From Blautia sp. (lineage in GTDB: Bacteria > Bacillota > Clostridia > Lachnospirales > Lachnospiraceae), in NCBI GenBank assembly GCA_017515945.1, contig JAFWDX010000192.1, positions 1 through 8,815 on the forward strand: a stretch of 8,815 nt of DNA. The letters run 5' to 3'. The notes beneath the pieces were generated by a model, which saw only the letters and a list, made by a program, of their open reading frames with translations, was not told the DNA's origin and did not search any database. This document shows positions 1-5,704 of this stretch, piece after piece. The position numbers and the translations under genes are program-made. Position 1 is the first letter of the stretch; each line of letters begins with the position of its first letter.

Positions 1-278
1 GCCGTTACATCCTCAATCCGCCCTGGCTCAATGCCCGCGGCAGCGCTGATGTGACGATCCACCAGCACACCGCCATGGGCGAGGGTGAAGTGGACTTCGA
101 CGGCATCTTCGAAACCCTGCGGGATATGGATTTCGCGAATAAACAGTCCAAACCGGACGCGCCGAAGATCGGCGGCGATTCCATCGCATGCGTATCTTAC
201 TTCGGCTTCCCGGAGAAGATGGATGTGCAGGCGCCGGAAGCCAGAGAGCGGATCGAGAGAGAGCTGCTGGGCAAATAA
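1..278 (+). CDS. Sugar phosphate isomerase/epimerase, IolH-like, C-terminal part (5' end outside window)
   Basis: The frame is open from base 3 to the TAA at 276-278, giving about 91 C-terminal residues; the real start lies upstream of the window. An internal GTG at 51 is not taken as a start because the preceding codons continue the family pattern. Visible motifs are RYILNPP, then IHQH, then [11 protein letters not shown]. These match the last metal-binding strand and the closing Gly-x-Gly-x-x-Asp segment of AP-endonuclease-2-type TIM barrels, and the RYI-NPP...HQH arrangement resembles IolH of myo-inositol catabolism. Such proteins isomerise or epimerise sugars or inososes in the cytoplasm, using a divalent metal. 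The gene converges on a sugar ABC importer and is separated from it by a terminator. Family assignment is good; the IolH call is a motif-based inference, and another sugar isomerase of the same fold is possible. Confidence 0.75.
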   Translation, partial: RYILNPPWLNARGSADVTIHQHTAMGEGEVDFDGIFETLRDMDFANKQSKPDAPKIGGDSIACVSYFGFPEKMDVQAPEARERIERELLGK

Positions 279-305
279 AAAGAAAAACAATTTTTACCCG
301 GAAAA

Positions 306-336
306 GGGGCCTGCATACCTGCAGGCCCCCGTTTTT
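306..336. terminator. Bidirectional rho-independent terminator
   Basis: A perfect 10-bp stem (306-315 with 320-329) closes a TACC loop. On the plus strand it is followed by CG and five T (332-336), ending the IolH-like gene. On the minus strand the same stem is followed by TTTT (305-302), so it can also end the sugar ABC operon. It lies in the 76-nt gap between the two convergent stop codons. Confidence 0.88.
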
Positions 337-354
337 ATCGGCTTTCGCATCCGC

Positions 355-1329
355 TTATTCAAAATCAGCGATGTTCTCCTTGTCGATCCAGGTGTTCATG
401 GTGATCAGCTCGTTGGTCTCCAGCTCTTCGCCGTTCAGCAGGATAACTGCCGCGTTCAGGCCGTTGGCTGCCATCTCGCCGCCGTTCTGGGAAACGGTAC
501 CGGTCATTCTGCCGTCCTTGATCGCCTCAAAGCCGTCCGGAGTTCCGTCAACGCCGGTGATGATGATGCCGCTGTCCTTGCCGGCCGCATTGCCTGCGCC
601 TACTGCCATGCCGTCGTTCTCGCAGACGATGGCATCCAGCTCATACGCGGAGAGCCAGCTCTCAACGGTAGACTGTGCGCTGGCGGTATCCCATCCGCAG
701 TCAGCGGGCTCGACTACCTGGACAATGTCCGGATAATCCTTCAGGATGTTCTCATAGCCTTCCAGTCTCTGCAGTCCGCCGGAGTCTCCGGAGGGGCCGG
801 TCAGGATGGCGATATTGCCTTTGCCTTCCAGCTTCTCGGCAACGGCCTTCATCTCGGTCTCGCCGGCTGTTACATTGTCGCCGCAGGAAAGAACGGCAAT
901 GCCATAGTCCTGCCAGTCTGTGCAGGCGGAAACGATATTGACCATGATCACGCCTTCATCAGCAGCTGCCTTTGCGGCATCGCCAAGGGCGTCCGGATCA
1001 ACAGGCTCGAACAGAATAGCGTCATACTCTTCTGCCACGCACTGCTCGATCTGGGAGATCTGTGTGTAGGCATCCTGGTCAGAGCTCAGGACCTTCAGCT
1101 CTACGCCCAGCTCCTTGGCAGCAGCCTCAGCGGCCTCTGTGATGCCGATCTGGAACGCATTCAGCTGATGCGCCTGCAGCAGAGCGATCTTGTAGCCTTC
1201 TCCCTTGCCTTCGCCGGCACGCAGAACGCCGTTTTCCATCTTCGCGGCGTCAGCAAAAGCACTTCCTGCCAGCATGGAAACAGCCATGACTCCGGCTGCG
1301 GCACAGGAGAGAATCTTTCTTGTTTTCAT
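355..1329 (-). CDS. Sugar ABC transporter substrate-binding protein (periplasmic-binding-protein-4 / RbsB type)
   Basis: This 324-residue protein captures a sugar outside the membrane and delivers it to the permease encoded just upstream. The start at 1329 is chosen because AAGGAGGA lies 7 nt before it (1344-1337); the frame stays open further upstream, but no comparable site precedes other starts. Residues 1-26 form a signal peptide: basic MKTRK, a hydrophobic core, and A-F-A before Asp27. The mature part has the two-lobe RbsB/YtfQ pattern: KIALLQAH, an IEQCVAEEYDAILFEPVD strand-helix, GNIAILTGPSGDSGG, DAIVCENDGMAVGA and ITGVDGTPDG. It is the third gene of the importer operon, 81 nt after the permease. 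That gap holds a small GCCGG/CCGGC stem followed by a T-rich run on the minus strand, which might set the SBP level but is weak. The expected lipobox cysteine is absent (LAGS). Ligand is unknown: ribose, galactose and inositol binders share this fold. Confidence 0.92.
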   Translation of the reverse strand: MKTRKILSCAAAGVMAVSMLAGSAFADAAKMENGVLRAGEGKGEGYKIALLQAHQLNAFQIGITEAAEAAAKELGVELKVLSSDQDAYTQISQIEQCVAEEYDAILFEPVDPDALGDAAKAAADEGVIMVNIVSACTDWQDYGIAVLSCGDNVTAGETEMKAVAEKLEGKGNIAILTGPSGDSGGLQRLEGYENILKDYPDIVQVVEPADCGWDTASAQSTVESWLSAYELDAIVCENDGMAVGAGNAAGKDSGIIITGVDGTPDGFEAIKDGRMTGTVSQNGGEMAANGLNAAVILLNGEELETNELITMNTWIDKENIADFE

Positions 1330-1336
1330 GTGAGTA

Positions 1337-1344
1337 TCCTCCTT
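1337..1344 (-). promoter_or_regulatory. Ribosome binding site that sets the start of the binding protein
   Basis: AAGGAGGA on the minus strand lies 7 nt before the ATG at 1329. It shows that the 16 residues encoded upstream in the same frame are not translated from their own start. Confidence 0.85.
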
Positions 1345-1410
1345 CATTAAGAGTAGTAATAATGTGACTATATGCAAACGGAAAAAGAAGACCGCCGGTC
1401 CGGCTTCGGA

Positions 1411-2358
1411 TCAGTCCTTCTTGCTCTTTCCCTTTACATCGATCAGTACTGCGACAACGATGATCAGGCCCTTGACGATCTTCTGCCAGTGCGAAGATAC
1501 GCCAAGGATGTCCAGGCCGTTGCCGATAACAGTGATCAGAAGCGTGCCTATGATAACGCCGAACGGATTTCCGACACCGCCGGACATTGACACACCGCCC
1601 ACTACGCAGGCCGTGATGGCATCCATCTCATAGCTCTCAGCTGCCGTGGGCTGTCCGATCGTAATACGAGAGGTCATCAGGAATCCGCAGAGTCCTGCCA
1701 GAAGTCCGGCAATCGCAAAGGTGGATACGCGGATAAGGGTCGTGTTGATGCCGGCCACCCTGGCAGCCTGCAGATTTCCGCCGCAGGCGTACACGCGCCG
1801 GCCGTAGACGGTCTTTGTGGCCACAAAGGAGCAGATAATAATAACGATCAGAAGAAAGATGGCCAATGTGGGGATCCCGAACAGGTCGCTGGCTGCGATC
1901 GCTTTGTAAGCCTCGCTGATGCCCGTGACCGGTTTGCCGTTGGAGATCAGCAGCGCCAGTCCCCGTACAGCGGTCATCGTGCCCAGCGTCATAATGAACG
2001 GAGGCAGATCGCCCACCGCAATGCCGACGCCGTTGACAATGCCCACGGCCAGTCCGCCCAGAACTGCCACGCAGAGCGGAATGATGATCGGATACTGCCC
2101 GTTGCCCAGCAGAGCCGCCAGGATACCGGTAAACGCCACCGTAGATCCCACGGACATGTCAAATCCGCCGGAGATGATGACGAACATCATGCCAAAGGCC
2201 AGGATACCGTTGATGGAGGCCTGTTTCAGAATATTTGCCATATTCTTCGGGCTGATGAAGCTGGGCTTCAGGGCAGCCAGTATGATGACAAGCACCAGAA
2301 AAATCACATAGATAAAATAGTTGCTGATCAATGCCTTAATGTTCTTTTTGTTTTCCAT
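1411..2358 (-). CDS. Sugar ABC transporter permease (RbsC / BPD-transp-2 family)
   Basis: This integral membrane protein of 315 residues forms the translocation channel, probably as a homodimer. Several hydrophobic segments span nearly the whole length. Family landmarks are ISPKNMANILKQASINGILAFGM, the Gly-Gly-Phe-Asp-Met-Ser-Val-Gly-Ser block (substrate-path segment of RbsC-like permeases), the cytoplasmic loop YGRRVYACGGNLQAARVAGI (ATPase contact), and VVGGVSMSGGVGNPFGVIIGTL near the C-terminus. Two starts are possible. The ATG at 2358 has GGAGG only 4 nt upstream; the ATG at 2376 would add MRAGGI but has no site. I prefer 2358. The gene starts 28 nt after the ATPase stop codon, consistent with one transcript. 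Length is normal for the family (about 310-330). The protein does not reveal the transported sugar. Confidence 0.92.
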   Translation of the reverse strand: MENKKNIKALISNYFIYVIFLVLVIILAALKPSFISPKNMANILKQASINGILAFGMMFVIISGGFDMSVGSTVAFTGILAALLGNGQYPIIIPLCVAVLGGLAVGIVNGVGIAVGDLPPFIMTLGTMTAVRGLALLISNGKPVTGISEAYKAIAASDLFGIPTLAIFLLIVIIICSFVATKTVYGRRVYACGGNLQAARVAGINTTLIRVSTFAIAGLLAGLCGFLMTSRITIGQPTAAESYEMDAITACVVGGVSMSGGVGNPFGVIIGTLLITVIGNGLDILGVSSHWQKIVKGLIIVVAVLIDVKGKSKKD

Positions 2359-2386
2359 AATTCCTCCAGCCCTCATGTAAATACCA

Positions 2387-3880
2387 TCAGACGGCGATAT
2401 CCGAAGCCAGCTTCATGATGCTTTCCTGCGAGAAATGATCCCTGTCGAGTTCGCCGGAAAAATGCCCCTCTGCCATCACGTCAATCCTGTCGCACACGCC
2501 CATCAGCTCCGGAATCTCCGAGCTGATGATGATCACGGCCTTGCCCTGCTGTGCCAGGCTGCCGATCAGCAGATAGATGTCACGCTTGGCGCCGACGTCA
2601 ATTCCCCGGGTCGGCTCATCGAGAATGATGATGTCCGGATCATTCAGCAGCCATTTGGAAATGACAACCTTCTGCTGGTTTCCGCCGGACAGATTGTTGA
2701 CGATTTCATCGCCGGAGGGTGTCTTGATCTTCAGCTTTCCGATGTACTCCTCGGAAACCTTCCGTGCCTTGGCCTTGCTGTACAGCCCGTTGCTCAGGGT
2801 CTTCCTGATAGCAACCATGGCGATGTTGTCATTGACGGACCCGGACAGGTTCAGCCCGGTCACCTTCCGGTCCTCCGTCACCAGGGCCACGCCCTCTTTG
2901 ATGATATCCCCCGGCGAATGCACCTGCACCTTTTTGCCTTTGACGATGATCTCCCCGCCAGAGAGCCTGTGCATGCCGAAGATTCCCTCGACCAGTTCGC
3001 TTCTGCCGGCACCGACCAGGCCGCCGATACCCAGGATCTCGCCGGAACGGACGGAGATACTGACATCCTTTACCTTGTTGTCGGCTCTGGTGATGTGGTT
3101 TGCCTCGAAAATCGTCTCCCCGATCTTCGCTTCGAGCTTCGGGAACACATCCGTAATCTCCCGCCCGACCATCATCCTGATCAGGGCTGCCTCGTCCAGC
3201 TCCTTCGTGCTGCCGCAGCCGATGTACTGGCCATCCCGGTAGACCGTGACGGTGTCACAGATGGTAAATATTTCATCCATGCGGTGGGAAATATAGATGA
3301 TCGCAACGCCTTTCTGCTTCAGCCGCCGGATGTGGTCGAACAGCAGCTCCACCTCTCTGTCCGTGATGGCCGCCGTCGGCTCATCCATGATGATGACCTT
3401 TGCATTGACGGAAATGGCCTTGATGATCTCGATCAGCTGGCACTGGGCCACTGTCAGATTGCGGAGGATCTCGGTCGGGGACACATGCAGGCCGCACTCG
3501 GCGATCAGCTCCCGGGCCTGCCGGATCTCCTCTTTTTTGTCGACCAGACCGTGCCTGCGGATCTCACGCCCGACAAAAATATTCTCATAAACCGTCATAT
3601 CCAGAATCGGGTTCAGCTCCTGATGGATCATGGCTACGCCGGTATCCATCGCCTCCTTCGGATTGTGTACGGTATAGGGCTGTCCGTTAAATGTGATGGA
3701 ACCGCCGTGATCCATCGTATAGATTCCCATCAGGATCTTCATCAGCGTGGATTTCCCCGCGCCATTCTCTCCCATGAGCGCATGCACTTCACCCGGACGC
3801 ACCTGCAGCTGCACATTATCCAGCGCTTTTACGCCGGGAAATGTCTTGCTGATATTCCGCATTTCGAGTATATATTCCAT
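2387..3880 (-). CDS. Sugar ABC transporter ATPase, tandem nucleotide-binding domains (RbsA/MglA type)
   Basis: This cytoplasmic ATPase of 497 residues powers the importer. It has two fused ABC domains. The first has Walker A GENGAGKST (37-45), Q-loop around Gln87, a signature region LTVAQCQ (142-148), Walker B VIIMDEP (162-168) and the switch His199. The second has a degenerate Walker A, GLVGAGRS (287-294, Arg for Lys), TEDRK (335-339), signature LSGGNQQ (397-403) and Walker B IIILDEP (417-423). The degenerate second Walker A is normal in MglA/RbsA proteins. The third Gln of the usual VAQQQ in the first signature is Cys147, a small deviation. The start at 3880 follows GGGAGG by 4 nt; an ATG at 3898 in the same frame lacks a site. 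It is the first gene of the importer operon, behind the promoter at 3997-3969. Confidence 0.95.
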   Translation of the reverse strand: MEYILEMRNISKTFPGVKALDNVQLQVRPGEVHALMGENGAGKSTLMKILMGIYTMDHGGSITFNGQPYTVHNPKEAMDTGVAMIHQELNPILDMTVYENIFVGREIRRHGLVDKKEEIRQARELIAECGLHVSPTEILRNLTVAQCQLIEIIKAISVNAKVIIMDEPTAAITDREVELLFDHIRRLKQKGVAIIYISHRMDEIFTICDTVTVYRDGQYIGCGSTKELDEAALIRMMVGREITDVFPKLEAKIGETIFEANHITRADNKVKDVSISVRSGEILGIGGLVGAGRSELVEGIFGMHRLSGGEIIVKGKKVQVHSPGDIIKEGVALVTEDRKVTGLNLSGSVNDNIAMVAIRKTLSNGLYSKAKARKVSEEYIGKLKIKTPSGDEIVNNLSGGNQQKVVISKWLLNDPDIIILDEPTRGIDVGAKRDIYLLIGSLAQQGKAVIIISSEIPELMGVCDRIDVMAEGHFSGELDRDHFSQESIMKLASDIAV

Positions 3881-3968
3881 GCCCCCTCCCTTCTGCATTG
3901 TATCACTTGCCGGTATCTGTTTCCCTGTGCCTGCAGCCGGTGCCGGCCGACTTGCACATATCGTGACA

Positions 3969-3997
3969 ATTATACTGATTTATATGGGAAAAATCAA
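3969..3997 (-). promoter_or_regulatory. Sigma-A-type promoter of the sugar ABC operon
   Basis: On the minus strand TTGATT (3997-3992) and a consensus TATAAT (3974-3969) are separated by exactly 17 nt. Transcription should begin near 3962, leaving a leader of about 80 nt before the ATPase start at 3880. The leader can form a small CGGCCG/CGGCTG hairpin (around 3936-3951). No T-run follows it, so it is not a terminator, and read-through from the AraC gene is also possible. Confidence 0.75.
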
Positions 3998-4003
3998 TGC
4001 TGC

Positions 4004-4900
4004 TTATTTCCTTTTCCGGTATTCCCGCGGTGTGCAGCCATATATCTCTTTAAATACCTTTCCGAAATAACTGTCCGATAAAAACCCGCACTGCTCCGCG
4101 ATGGAGGAAATGCTGTCCCCGGTACGGCTCAGCTTCATGGCAGCCATCTGGGCCCGGTATTCGATGAGGAACCGGATCGGCGGGCGGTCAATGGCCCGGC
4201 CGAAGCACCGCGTGCATTCCCTGGGGCTGATGCCGGCCGCTTTCGCGATATCCGGCAGGCCGATCGGCTCCATGTAATGGGAGTAAATATACTGCAGCAT
4301 CTGCTTCATACGTTCCATATCCCGGTCCAGACCGGCCTCCTCCCGGGACAGTGTCCCTTCCGTTTCCTCCAGCAGCAGCAGGAAAAACCGGCTCATCGTC
4401 TCCCGGATCTTAAACTCATACCCCCTGGGTTCTTCGCGCAGGGCATCGATCATCTCCAGCAGGCAGCTGATCATGTGCACCCCTCTCGCGCTGTCCGGAC
4501 GGATGTGGACCACCGGCAGACTCCGGGAGCGGAGAATCGGCGCAAAATACTTCTGCTCCAGATAGCTCCCGTATTCCCCGGCCAGAAACCGCGTGTCAAA
4601 GATACAGGAATAGTAATTCACCTTCTCCGGAAAATCATAGGAATGCAGCACATTTCCGTTCAGAAAGACGGCCTCGCCCTGGCCGACCTCCATCGTCTCA
4701 TCTGTCGTATGGAGCAGATAGCCCCCCTCCTCCAGATAGTTGATCTCCACCCACTCATGCCAGTGCCACGGAATATGCCTCCCGGCAAAGCGCTCGCTCT
4801 CATCATACTGGCACACAAACGGCAGGCCGCCCGCATCCTCGGACAGCAATTCCTCACTGTTATCCCCCAGCGTCAGGGATGTTTTGGCCTTGATAATCAT
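4004..4900 (-). CDS. AraC-family transcriptional regulator with N-terminal cupin sensor domain
   Basis: This protein of 298 residues probably binds a sugar-like ligand and activates or represses the adjacent importer. The N-terminal half is an AraC-type cupin with the typical H-W-H-E-W-V-E-I strand (46-53), followed by GQGEAVFLNGNVLHSY. The C-terminal 100 residues hold two helix-turn-helix units: the first at about 214-237 (GLPDIAKAAGIS...), the second at about 263-295, ending in GFLSDSYFGKVFKEIYGCTPREYR, the family signature. The start at 4900 follows AAGGAGGA by 6 nt (4914-4907). The frame stays open upstream to 5704, but that stretch shows no family similarity and crosses another gene, so it is excluded. 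The gene sits directly before the ABC operon on the same strand, 123 nt away, a usual arrangement for a local sugar regulator. The ligand is unknown. Confidence 0.93.
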   Translation of the reverse strand: MIIKAKTSLTLGDNSEELLSEDAGGLPFVCQYDESERFAGRHIPWHWHEWVEINYLEEGGYLLHTTDETMEVGQGEAVFLNGNVLHSYDFPEKVNYYSCIFDTRFLAGEYGSYLEQKYFAPILRSRSLPVVHIRPDSARGVHMISCLLEMIDALREEPRGYEFKIRETMSRFFLLLLEETEGTLSREEAGLDRDMERMKQMLQYIYSHYMEPIGLPDIAKAAGISPRECTRCFGRAIDRPPIRFLIEYRAQMAAMKLSRTGDSISSIAEQCGFLSDSYFGKVFKEIYGCTPREYRKRK

Positions 4901-4989
4901 CCGCCGTCCTCCTTCCGGCCCGCAGCCTCTTGTGCGGGCATCCTTCCCGCCCGCAGCCTCCTGCGCGGGCACTCCTGCCTGTTTTCCAT
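4897..4989 (-). CDS. Possible short upstream frame (30 residues) overlapping the AraC start
   Basis: An ATG at 4989 opens a 30-codon frame whose TGA (4899-4897) overlaps the regulator's ATG in the arrangement ATGA. It lies downstream of the proposed transcription start near 5026. An internal ATG at 4941 gives a 14-codon version with GGGAAGG directly abutting it. Neither start has a well-spaced ribosome binding site, and the peptide is Arg/Gly-rich with no recognisable motif. If translated, it could couple ribosomes to the regulator start. It may equally be chance in GC-rich leader DNA. Confidence 0.2.
   Translation of the reverse strand: MENRQECPRRRLRAGRMPAQEAAGRKEDGG
4909..4970 (-). repeat. 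31-nt tandem duplication forming two hairpins in the AraC leader
   Basis: On the minus strand the unit at 4970-4940 is followed directly by a second copy at 4939-4909; 27 of 31 bases agree. Each copy starts with a hairpin: arms GCCCGCA/TGCGGGC in the start-proximal copy (4918-4924 with 4933-4939, 7 bp) and GCCCGC/GCGGGC in the other (6 bp). The loops carry AGAGG or GGAGG. Each copy ends in GGAAGGA, which in the start-proximal copy is part of the real Shine-Dalgarno sequence. Confidence 0.8.
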
Positions 4990-5068
4990 AGTTTTTGTCT
5001 GTTTTGATATATTTTTGTTCTGGTTCATTTCTATTATACGCTGTTTTACAGTATTTTGTCCCTGTTTT
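4979..5068. repeat. Five CTGTTTT-like direct repeats at 20-21 bp spacing (candidate operator array)
   Basis: On the plus strand CTGTTTT occurs at 4979, 4999, 5041 and 5062, and a degenerate CTGGTTC at 5020, so successive starts are 20, 21, 21 and 21 bp apart. Three units also carry TTTTGT 13-14 nt after the unit start (4993, 5013, 5054). Two helical turns per unit puts all sites on one face of the DNA, the spacing known for AraC half-sites. The array covers the minus-strand -10 and -35 elements. Confidence 0.6.
5033..5062 (-). promoter_or_regulatory. Candidate promoter of the AraC-family gene
   Basis: On the minus strand GGGACA (5062-5057) and a consensus TATAAT (5038-5033) are separated by 18 nt. 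Transcription would start near 5026, giving a 125-nt leader containing the duplicated hairpins. The -35 matches 4 of 6 consensus bases. The CTGTTTT-like array overlaps both elements, so a protein bound there would block polymerase. Confidence 0.55.
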
Positions 5069-5108
5069 ATTTCGGCCGGATAGAGATAGTTTCTGTCTCC
5101 AATCCCGC

Positions 5109-5137
5109 TGTTTATTCCGGGCAAACCGCCTTATAAT
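5109..5137 (+). promoter_or_regulatory. Candidate promoter of the HPr-like gene
   Basis: TATAAT at 5132-5137 is a consensus -10. The hexamer 17 nt upstream, TGTTTA (5109-5114), is a poor -35, so this promoter may need an activator. The start would be near 5144, leaving a leader of about 125 nt. Confidence 0.4.
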
Positions 5138-5269
5138 ACAGCCATACAAACAAAACAGCGCTGACAAAACCACACAGCAATCCGAATTTTTATAACAGAA
5201 CGTCCACAACCGTTTAACCACAGGAAGCCCGTACGCTACCCCGGTTTCCGCGAATAAGGAGGTCTCGCC

Positions 5270-5566
5270 ATGACAAACAAATACTCTCTGCGCATTCACA
5301 TCAATTCCCTGAAGGATTACATGAACTATCAGAAATTTATCTGGACCCATTCCTTCCACGCAACCATCATTACCGGCAGCCGGTATCTGGATGCGCACCA
5401 GACCGAAAAACTCCTTTTCCATCTGCCGGTCCGCGAGGCCGAGATGCGCTTCAGCTGGGTACCGGAAGACCAGATGGAGGAGTTCCGCAGCTTTTTCAGA
5501 ACCCACGGACTGCTGGCCGAGGAATCCGTCGCACAGACCTTCCGTCGTCCGGCCTTGCAGGCATAA
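5270..5566 (+). CDS. Small HPr-like domain protein (degenerate, likely non-catalytic)
   Basis: This 98-residue protein is preceded by AAGGAGG (5256-5262) 7 nt before the ATG and followed by a strong terminator, so the gene is real. The middle, FIWTHSFHATIITGSRYLDAHQTEKLLFHLP (about residues 23-53, split here only in description), resembles the HPr-fold pattern of strand, Gly-Ser/Arg turn, strand and Asp-Ala followed by a helix, as in short HPr-related proteins of Clostridia. In phosphotransferase HPr the turn is followed by Ala-Lys-Ser-Ile, with the regulatory Ser46; here it is Ala-His-Gln-Thr. No active-site histidine is seen at the N-terminus, where the segment RIHINSLKDYMN is found. It probably cannot carry phosphate in the usual way. 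It stands alone between two regulators and is divergent from the AraC gene. The gene call is firm; the HPr relation is by pattern only and an unrelated small protein is possible. Confidence 0.65.
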   Translation: MTNKYSLRIHINSLKDYMNYQKFIWTHSFHATIITGSRYLDAHQTEKLLFHLPVREAEMRFSWVPEDQMEEFRSFFRTHGLLAEESVAQTFRRPALQA

Positions 5567-5611
5567 GAGGGCGGCAGGTATCTGCCTGAAACAGACAATT
5601 CTCCTTTTCCC

Positions 5612-5646
5612 GACCGCAGGGGTCATCCGCCCTGCGGTCTTTTTTT
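5612..5646 (+). terminator. Rho-independent terminator of the HPr-like gene
   Basis: A perfect 10-bp stem (5612-5621 with 5630-5639) encloses an 8-nt loop and is followed by seven T (5640-5646). It lies 45 nt after the stop codon and insulates the gene from the convergent TetR gene. No equally good terminator is seen for the TetR transcript in this gap. Confidence 0.9.
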
Positions 5647-5704
5647 GCCATTCCCGCCCGGTACTCCAGGCCGGCCATCCTTTCCGGTTTTCTTCCGGGC
5701 GCAT

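Larger units (their letters stand above)
4901..5269. other. Divergent regulatory region between the AraC gene and the HPr-like gene
   Basis: This 369-nt stretch holds no convincing protein gene apart from the doubtful short frame at 4989-4897. From left to right it contains the AraC ribosome binding site, a 31-nt tandem duplication forming two hairpins, an A+T-rich block with 20-21 bp phased CTGTTTT-like repeats that overlaps the minus-strand promoter, a candidate plus-strand promoter at 5109-5137, and the leader of the HPr-like gene. The middle (about 4981-5070) is far richer in A and T than the flanking genes, as expected for promoter DNA. Confidence 0.7.

Noticed and set aside
85..1350. 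421-residue plus-strand frame spanning the IolH-like end, the terminator and the binding protein
   Set aside because: It crosses a strong terminator and is out of frame with or antisense to two well-supported genes.
1375..1410. GC-rich stem followed by a T-rich run on the minus strand between permease and binding protein
   Set aside because: The stem is only about five pairs with an unfavourably small loop and the T-run is interrupted; not strong enough to call a terminator or attenuator.
2435..4081. 548-residue plus-strand open frame opposite the ABC ATPase
   Set aside because: It is an antisense shadow of the ATPase, which has complete motifs on the other strand.
4979..5068. Iteron-type replication origin or CRISPR array
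   Set aside because: The 20-21 bp period recalls plasmid iterons, but only a 7-bp core is conserved, no replication gene is near, and the array overlays a promoter. There are no long identical repeats with unique spacers.
4901..5704. In-frame upstream extension of the AraC gene to a 566-residue protein
   Set aside because: A strong ribosome binding site and the family-typical N-terminus place the start at 4900. The extension crosses the promoter region and runs antisense to the HPr-like gene, with no domain similarity.
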